The notes under the pieces were generated by a model. It searched no databases and was not told the DNA's origin. It worked only from the letters and a program-made list of their open reading frames with translations. From Deltaproteobacteria bacterium (GTDB taxonomy: Bacteria; Desulfobacterota; Desulfobacteria; Desulfobacterales; ETH-SRB1), in contig JAUWQK010000055.1 of the NCBI GenBank assembly GCA_030611115.1, positions 1 to 8,084 of the forward strand: DNA of 8,084 bases, written 5' to 3'. A program made the position numbers and the translations under genes. Below are positions 5,760 to 8,084 of the stretch, one piece after another; the first letter of the stretch is position 1; each line of letters opens with the position of its first letter.

Positions 5760-5843
5760 TCAGCGCATCCAGGCAGGCAGACTGATGCTAAAAAAATAGT
5801 AATAAAAATACCGATAACTATTGCCCGAATGCTTGTGCACCAC
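5760..5843 (-). CDS. Tyr/Phe-rich leader peptide of the aro operon (putative attenuation peptide)
   Basis: A GTG at 5843-5841 (a second GTG follows at once) opens a 27-codon frame ending in TGA at 5762-5760. An AGGAG Shine-Dalgarno at 5854-5850 lies 6 nt before it. An in-frame TAG 12 nt upstream limits how far the frame could extend. Residues 10-18 read YRYFYYYFF: five Tyr... counted strictly, Y at 10, 12, 14, 15, 16 and F at 13, 17, 18; a single Trp follows at 25. Two intrinsic terminators follow the stop, and the aro operon lies beyond. This is the layout of ribosome-mediated attenuation as in E. coli pheA/pheST leaders. Scarce charged tRNA-Tyr or tRNA-Phe would stall the ribosome on the run. 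The gap from the last Phe codon to hairpin 1 (about 60 nt) is longer than in the classic cases, so an intermediate structure such as TGCGCT/AGCGCA (5767-5762 with 5741-5736) would be needed. Function is inferred. Confidence 0.75.
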   Translation of the reverse strand: MVHKHSGNSYRYFYYYFFSISLPAWMR

Positions 5844-5849
5844 TAAAAT

Positions 5850-5854
5850 CTCCT
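5850..5854 (-). promoter_or_regulatory. Shine-Dalgarno of the leader peptide
   Basis: AGGAG on the minus strand with a 6-nt spacer to the GTG start. It decides the start of the leader peptide and abuts the end of the MITE-like element, sharing one base with it. Confidence 0.7.
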
Positions 5855-5978
5855 ATAGACTTTCAGATAAATAAATTCACTGCGTTATCAGTCAAAATCT
5901 TCGACGACGTACAACTTAGCACGACTTACTCAGATTTTTTCTTTTAGCCTTGTGAAATGAATTATCTGAAAGTCTATA
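5854..5978. mobile_element. MITE-like element with 27-bp terminal inverted repeats, TA-flanked
   Basis: Arms at 5854-5880 and 5952-5978 are 24 of 27 identical after reverse-complementing; the outer 17 bp (TATAGACTTTCAGATAA) are perfect. Both ends carry TATA, consistent with duplication of a TA target as made by IS630/Tc1-mariner transposases. The 125-bp unit encodes no protein and also carries internal AAATCT/AGATTT symmetry. It lies in the untranslated leader between the promoter-like site and the leader peptide. The family assignment is inference from the TA ends only. In RNA it would be a long stem-loop. Confidence 0.65.
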
Positions 5979-6012
5979 AGTTGTAATTGTTTTTTTACTT
6001 TGACCGCTCGTA

Positions 6013-6039
6013 TTTATATTATCAAAATTTGTATGTCAA
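6013..6039 (-). promoter_or_regulatory. Candidate promoter of the aro operon
   Basis: A perfect -35 box TTGACA (6039-6034) starts just 8 nt after the manA stop. The best -10 is TATAAA (6018-6013) with a short 15-bp spacer; TAAATA (6016-6011) gives 17 bp but is a poorer match. Transcription would start near 6005 and give a leader of about 540 nt containing the MITE-like element, leader peptide and terminators. A weaker alternative inside the MITE-like element is TTGACT (5895-5890) with TATTTA. Confidence 0.5.
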
Positions 6040-6046
6040 GAGTTTT

Positions 6047-7252
6047 TTAAACAGGCACTGAGGCTTTGTAAAGTGTGGCTTTACCTTCGATGCTATACCT
6101 GTTAACCGAAGAGGGGATAATAACCGATGTCCCCTTTTTCAGAACTATATTTTCATTTATACTGATATCTGTAATACAAGCCTTTCCATCAGTACAAAGA
6201 ATTATTTCAACACTTCTTTTTTCAGGGCTTGTATATGATATGTTTTTTTCATCAGAAATCACAGACAGAACAAATTCCTCGGCCATACTGTGGTAAACTC
6301 CTTCACAATCCTTATCCTTTTGCGATAAAAGAATATTAACATCCGTTTCTTCAAAGTTAAGTACGTTTAAAAGTTCCGGAACATCGATGTGTTTTTTTGT
6401 TAACCCGCCTCTAAGGACATTGTCTGAATTTGCCATCAATTCTATTCCAAGGCCATAGAGATATGCGTGAAGCTCTCCCGAAGGAAGAAAAAGCGCCTGG
6501 CCGGGTTTAAGGAAAATTAAATTCAAAAGAATTGGTGCAAAAATTCCCATATCATCGGGATACTCTTTGTAAAGATTTATCATCCATTTAAAGCCCGGAT
6601 TAGCTTCGGATAGTTTTTGTGCATTTGTAATTGCGTGTTCTATGATTTGTTTTTTTCTCCGGCCGTTTATTGTTATAATAGAGTGAAAAAAACTCTTCAA
6701 GCCTTCTGAATTTGGTTGTCTTTTAAGATTATTAAGTTCTTTGTACAAAACTTTCAGGCAGATTTTTTCCATAAGAGAAATGATTTCTGGAATTTTGCGA
6801 AAACCACATAGAGCCATAAAAGGAGTCAAAGCACAAATACACTCGGGCTTGTGGTTTTCATCTTTATAGTTTCTGTTTGGAGAATCTAACGGTATCCCGA
6901 GCCTGTTTTCTCTTTCAAAGCCTTGTTCTGCCTGCTTGATGCTTGGATGAGCTTGTATGGAAAGAGGTTTTGATGCAGCAAGGACTTTGAAGAGATATGG
7001 AAGTTTGTTGTCAAATTTTGCAGCTATATCTTTCCCGAGAATATCTGCCGGGAATTGTTTTATCAATTCAAGCAAAGATAGCCACTTGTCATCATATTTT
7101 AATAGAGAAGGGGCCTTTGGGTGCGCACCCATCCACAGTTCTGCCTGGGGTTTTGTTGAAGGAGAGTTATTGCCCACAAGATCAGCAATAGCGGTATGGG
7201 ATCCCCATGCATACTCCTGGATGGTATTTTTCATCAGGCATATTTTTTTCAT
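6047..7252 (-). CDS. manA: Mannose-6-phosphate isomerase, class I
   Basis: Zinc enzyme interconverting mannose-6-phosphate and fructose-6-phosphate in the cytosol, feeding GDP-mannose and surface sugars or mannose use. The 401 residues fit the single-domain type I family. Marks in order: NTIQEYAWGSH near the start, SIQAHPS with zinc ligands Gln100 and His102, HKPE with Glu137, PSGELHAYLYG with His262, and MANSDNVLRGGLT (273-285) with the catalytic Arg281. The start at 7252 gives the usual N-terminus; Met7 is an alternative. There is no good Shine-Dalgarno: the GAACCGT-type repeat ends only a few bases upstream, leaving GGTTAAAAAGCG before the ATG. It is the gene preceding the aro leader, in the same direction, with no evident terminator between. 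A functional tie to the aro genes is not obvious. Confidence 0.95.
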   Translation of the reverse strand: MKKICLMKNTIQEYAWGSHTAIADLVGNNSPSTKPQAELWMGAHPKAPSLLKYDDKWLSLLELIKQFPADILGKDIAAKFDNKLPYLFKVLAASKPLSIQAHPSIKQAEQGFERENRLGIPLDSPNRNYKDENHKPECICALTPFMALCGFRKIPEIISLMEKICLKVLYKELNNLKRQPNSEGLKSFFHSIITINGRRKKQIIEHAITNAQKLSEANPGFKWMINLYKEYPDDMGIFAPILLNLIFLKPGQALFLPSGELHAYLYGLGIELMANSDNVLRGGLTKKHIDVPELLNVLNFEETDVNILLSQKDKDCEGVYHSMAEEFVLSVISDEKNISYTSPEKRSVEIILCTDGKACITDISINENIVLKKGTSVIIPSSVNRYSIEGKATLYKASVPV

Positions 7253-7259
7253 CGCTTTT

Positions 7260-7296
7260 TAACCTTGAACCGTTGAACCGTGAACCTGAGTAGTTA
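7260..7296. repeat. GAACCGT-type repeat upstream of manA
   Basis: Units TTGAACC, GTTGAACC and GTGAACC are followed by the tail CCTGAGTAGTTAAC. Block and tail have the same order and orientation as at 71-116. On the minus strand the distance to the ATG and the sequence GGTTA-A-A-AGCG before the start are shared with the IVP-like gene at 63. Confidence 0.8.
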
Positions 7297-7301
7297 ACAT
7301 T

Positions 7302-7329
7302 TTGTTTACGTTGATTTGTACCATATAAT
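7302..7329 (+). promoter_or_regulatory. Candidate queE promoter
   Basis: A consensus -10 TATAAT (7324-7329) has a weak -35 TTGTTT (7302-7307) 16 bp upstream. The -10 overlaps a perfect 12-bp palindrome ATAATATATTAT (7325-7336), so an opposing -10 for manA could share the site. A start near 7336 would give a leader of about 75 nt carrying the repeat that abuts queE. Confidence 0.4.
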
Positions 7330-7376
7330 ATATTATCTGAATCTTGCAAGTGCCGAGTTTGTCGAAGCTTCAAGGC

Positions 7377-7411
7377 AACCAACCGTGAACCTGACAACCT
7401 GAGTAGTTACC
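7377..7411. repeat. GAACCGT-type repeat abutting the queE start codon
   Basis: AACCAACCGTGAACC is followed by CTGACAA and the tail CCTGAGTAGTTACC, which ends on the base before the queE ATG. The tail matches those at 7284-7296 and 104-116. It occupies the place where a Shine-Dalgarno is expected, and none is seen. Confidence 0.75.
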
Positions 7412-8056
7412 ATGTCTCTTATAGTAAACGAAATATTCTACAGCATTCAGGGCGAATCGATATATAGTGGAGTCCCCTGCGTTTTTGTCAGACTTACAGG
7501 CTGCAATTTAAGATGCTCATACTGTGATACAGCCTATGCTTATTATGAAGGGGTTGAATTGAGAATCGAAGAAATCCTGTCCAGGGTTGATAATTATAAA
7601 TGCCCGCTTATTGAAATCACTGGTGGTGAACCTCTGCTTCAGGGCGACACGCCTCTATTGATTGACAGGCTTCTGGAAAAAAAATATGAGGTTTTATTAG
7701 AAACAAACGGTAGTGTTGACATAAGCGTGGTCGATAGCCGTTGTATAAAGATAGTTGATATAAAATGCCCTTCAAGCGGTGAGAATGATAAAAATGATTT
7801 GGAAAATCTTAAAAGACTTAATCAGAATGACCAGATAAAGTTTGTATTAGGAAGCCGCAAAGATTATGAATTTGCTAAAAAAACGACGAAATTAATACCT
7901 TCCGGATTTTCCATGAGAAATATACTTTTTTCTCCCCTGATTGAACAAATGCATCCATCACAACTTGCAGAGTGGATTCTTGAAGACCACCTTAGGGTAA
8001 GACTTCAAATTCAGTTGCACAAGATTATATGGCCTGAGAAAGAAAGGGGAGTATGA
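7412..8056 (+). CDS. queE: 7-carboxy-7-deazaguanine synthase (radical SAM)
   Basis: Radical SAM enzyme converting 6-carboxy-5,6,7,8-tetrahydropterin to 7-carboxy-7-deazaguanine, a step to preQ0 and tRNA queuosine. The 214 residues match the family. VNEIFYSIQGES (5-16) is the usual opening. CNLRCSYC gives the CxxxCxxC cluster motif with Cys31, Cys35 and Cys38 for the 4Fe-4S centre. EITGGEP (68-74) is the SAM-binding GGE motif, and the C-terminus RLQIQLHKIIWPEKERG is typical. The start follows the family pattern but has no visible ribosome site, because a GAACCGT-type repeat runs up to the ATG. It is transcribed away from manA. The partner genes queC, queD and queF are not in the window. Confidence 0.96.
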   Translation: MSLIVNEIFYSIQGESIYSGVPCVFVRLTGCNLRCSYCDTAYAYYEGVELRIEEILSRVDNYKCPLIEITGGEPLLQGDTPLLIDRLLEKKYEVLLETNGSVDISVVDSRCIKIVDIKCPSSGENDKNDLENLKRLNQNDQIKFVLGSRKDYEFAKKTTKLIPSGFSMRNILFSPLIEQMHPSQLAEWILEDHLRVRLQIQLHKIIWPEKERGV

Positions 8057-8060
8057 CTTG

Positions 8061-8084
8061 CCAGGGGGCCGGGGATTAGGGATC
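8061..8084. repeat. Start of a GGGATTA heptad array after queE, cut by the window edge
   Basis: Five nt after the queE stop begins CCAGGGGGCC and then GGGGATTAGGGATC, the same unit and same sense-strand orientation relative to the preceding gene as the array behind pheA. Only about two units are visible. Confidence 0.55.

Larger units (their letters stand above)
5465..6046 (-). other. 582-nt manA-aroA' intergenic region / aro operon leader
   Basis: No full-length gene lies here. In transcription order it holds a promoter-like site, the MITE-like element, the Tyr/Phe leader peptide, two terminator hairpins, a palindrome, an inverted-repeat-bounded segment with a doubtful small ORF, and the aroA' ribosome site. 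No terminator is visible directly after manA, so read-through from manA would also pass through the attenuator. Confidence 0.7.

Noticed and set aside
5667..5760. T-box riboswitch in the aro leader
   Set aside because: No T-box sequence such as GGTGG-ACCGCG or specifier stem could be found; the leader peptide explains the terminators better.
7182..7397. Minus-strand frame of 71 residues covering the manA upstream repeats
   Set aside because: It translates heptad repeats (NGSR-type residues) and overlaps the manA start in another frame.

Overview
The window holds a minus-strand aromatic amino acid operon that begins with the archaeal-type route into the shikimate pathway. Upstream of it are a minus-strand mannose-6-phosphate isomerase gene (manA) and a divergent plus-strand queE (7-deazaguanine/queuosine synthesis). 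Moderate GC, the aminosugar-type 3-dehydroquinate route in a genome with bacterial Shine-Dalgarno sites and intrinsic terminators, and heptad-repeat spacers between genes all suggest a Desulfobacterota (Desulfobacterales-like) bacterium. The taxon is an inference from gene content, not something the sequence proves.

Layout in transcription order on the minus strand: manA (7252-6047); a promoter-like site (6039-6013) directly after the manA stop; a MITE-like inverted-repeat element (5978-5854); a 27-codon leader peptide with a Tyr/Phe run (5843-5760); two tandem terminator hairpins (5730-5699 and 5696-5667); a 16-bp palindrome; a segment bounded by inverted repeats (5659-5497). The structural genes follow: aroA' (ADTH synthase, 5464-4667), aroB' (3-dehydroquinate synthase II, 4645-3653), pheA (chorismate mutase/prephenate dehydratase/ACT, 3648-2542), aroE (2280-1468), aroA (EPSP synthase, 1375-116), and the first 21 codons of a four-helix-bundle (23S rRNA intervening-sequence type) protein running off the left edge. 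On the plus strand, queE (7412-8056) is followed by the start of another repeat array at the right edge.

The first two aro enzymes make 3-dehydroquinate without DAHP synthase or AroB. AroE and AroA catalyse two later steps toward chorismate. PheA takes chorismate to phenylpyruvate, with an ACT domain for Phe feedback. 3-Dehydroquinate dehydratase, shikimate kinase, chorismate synthase and tyrA are not in the window.

The most notable find is in the operon leader: a short reading frame with a good ribosome site and the run YRYFYYYFF, followed by two intrinsic terminators whose arms can re-pair. This looks like ribosome-mediated attenuation sensing Tyr/Phe, here attached to an ADTH-type shikimate operon. 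The second theme is that the looser gene junctions are filled with different 7-bp tandem repeats (GAACCGT, GTAAACC, GAGCAAC and TCCCTAA types), some overlapping stop codons or abutting start codons. One forms a 28-bp hairpin whose only non-Watson-Crick pairs are G-U wobbles in the sense transcript.
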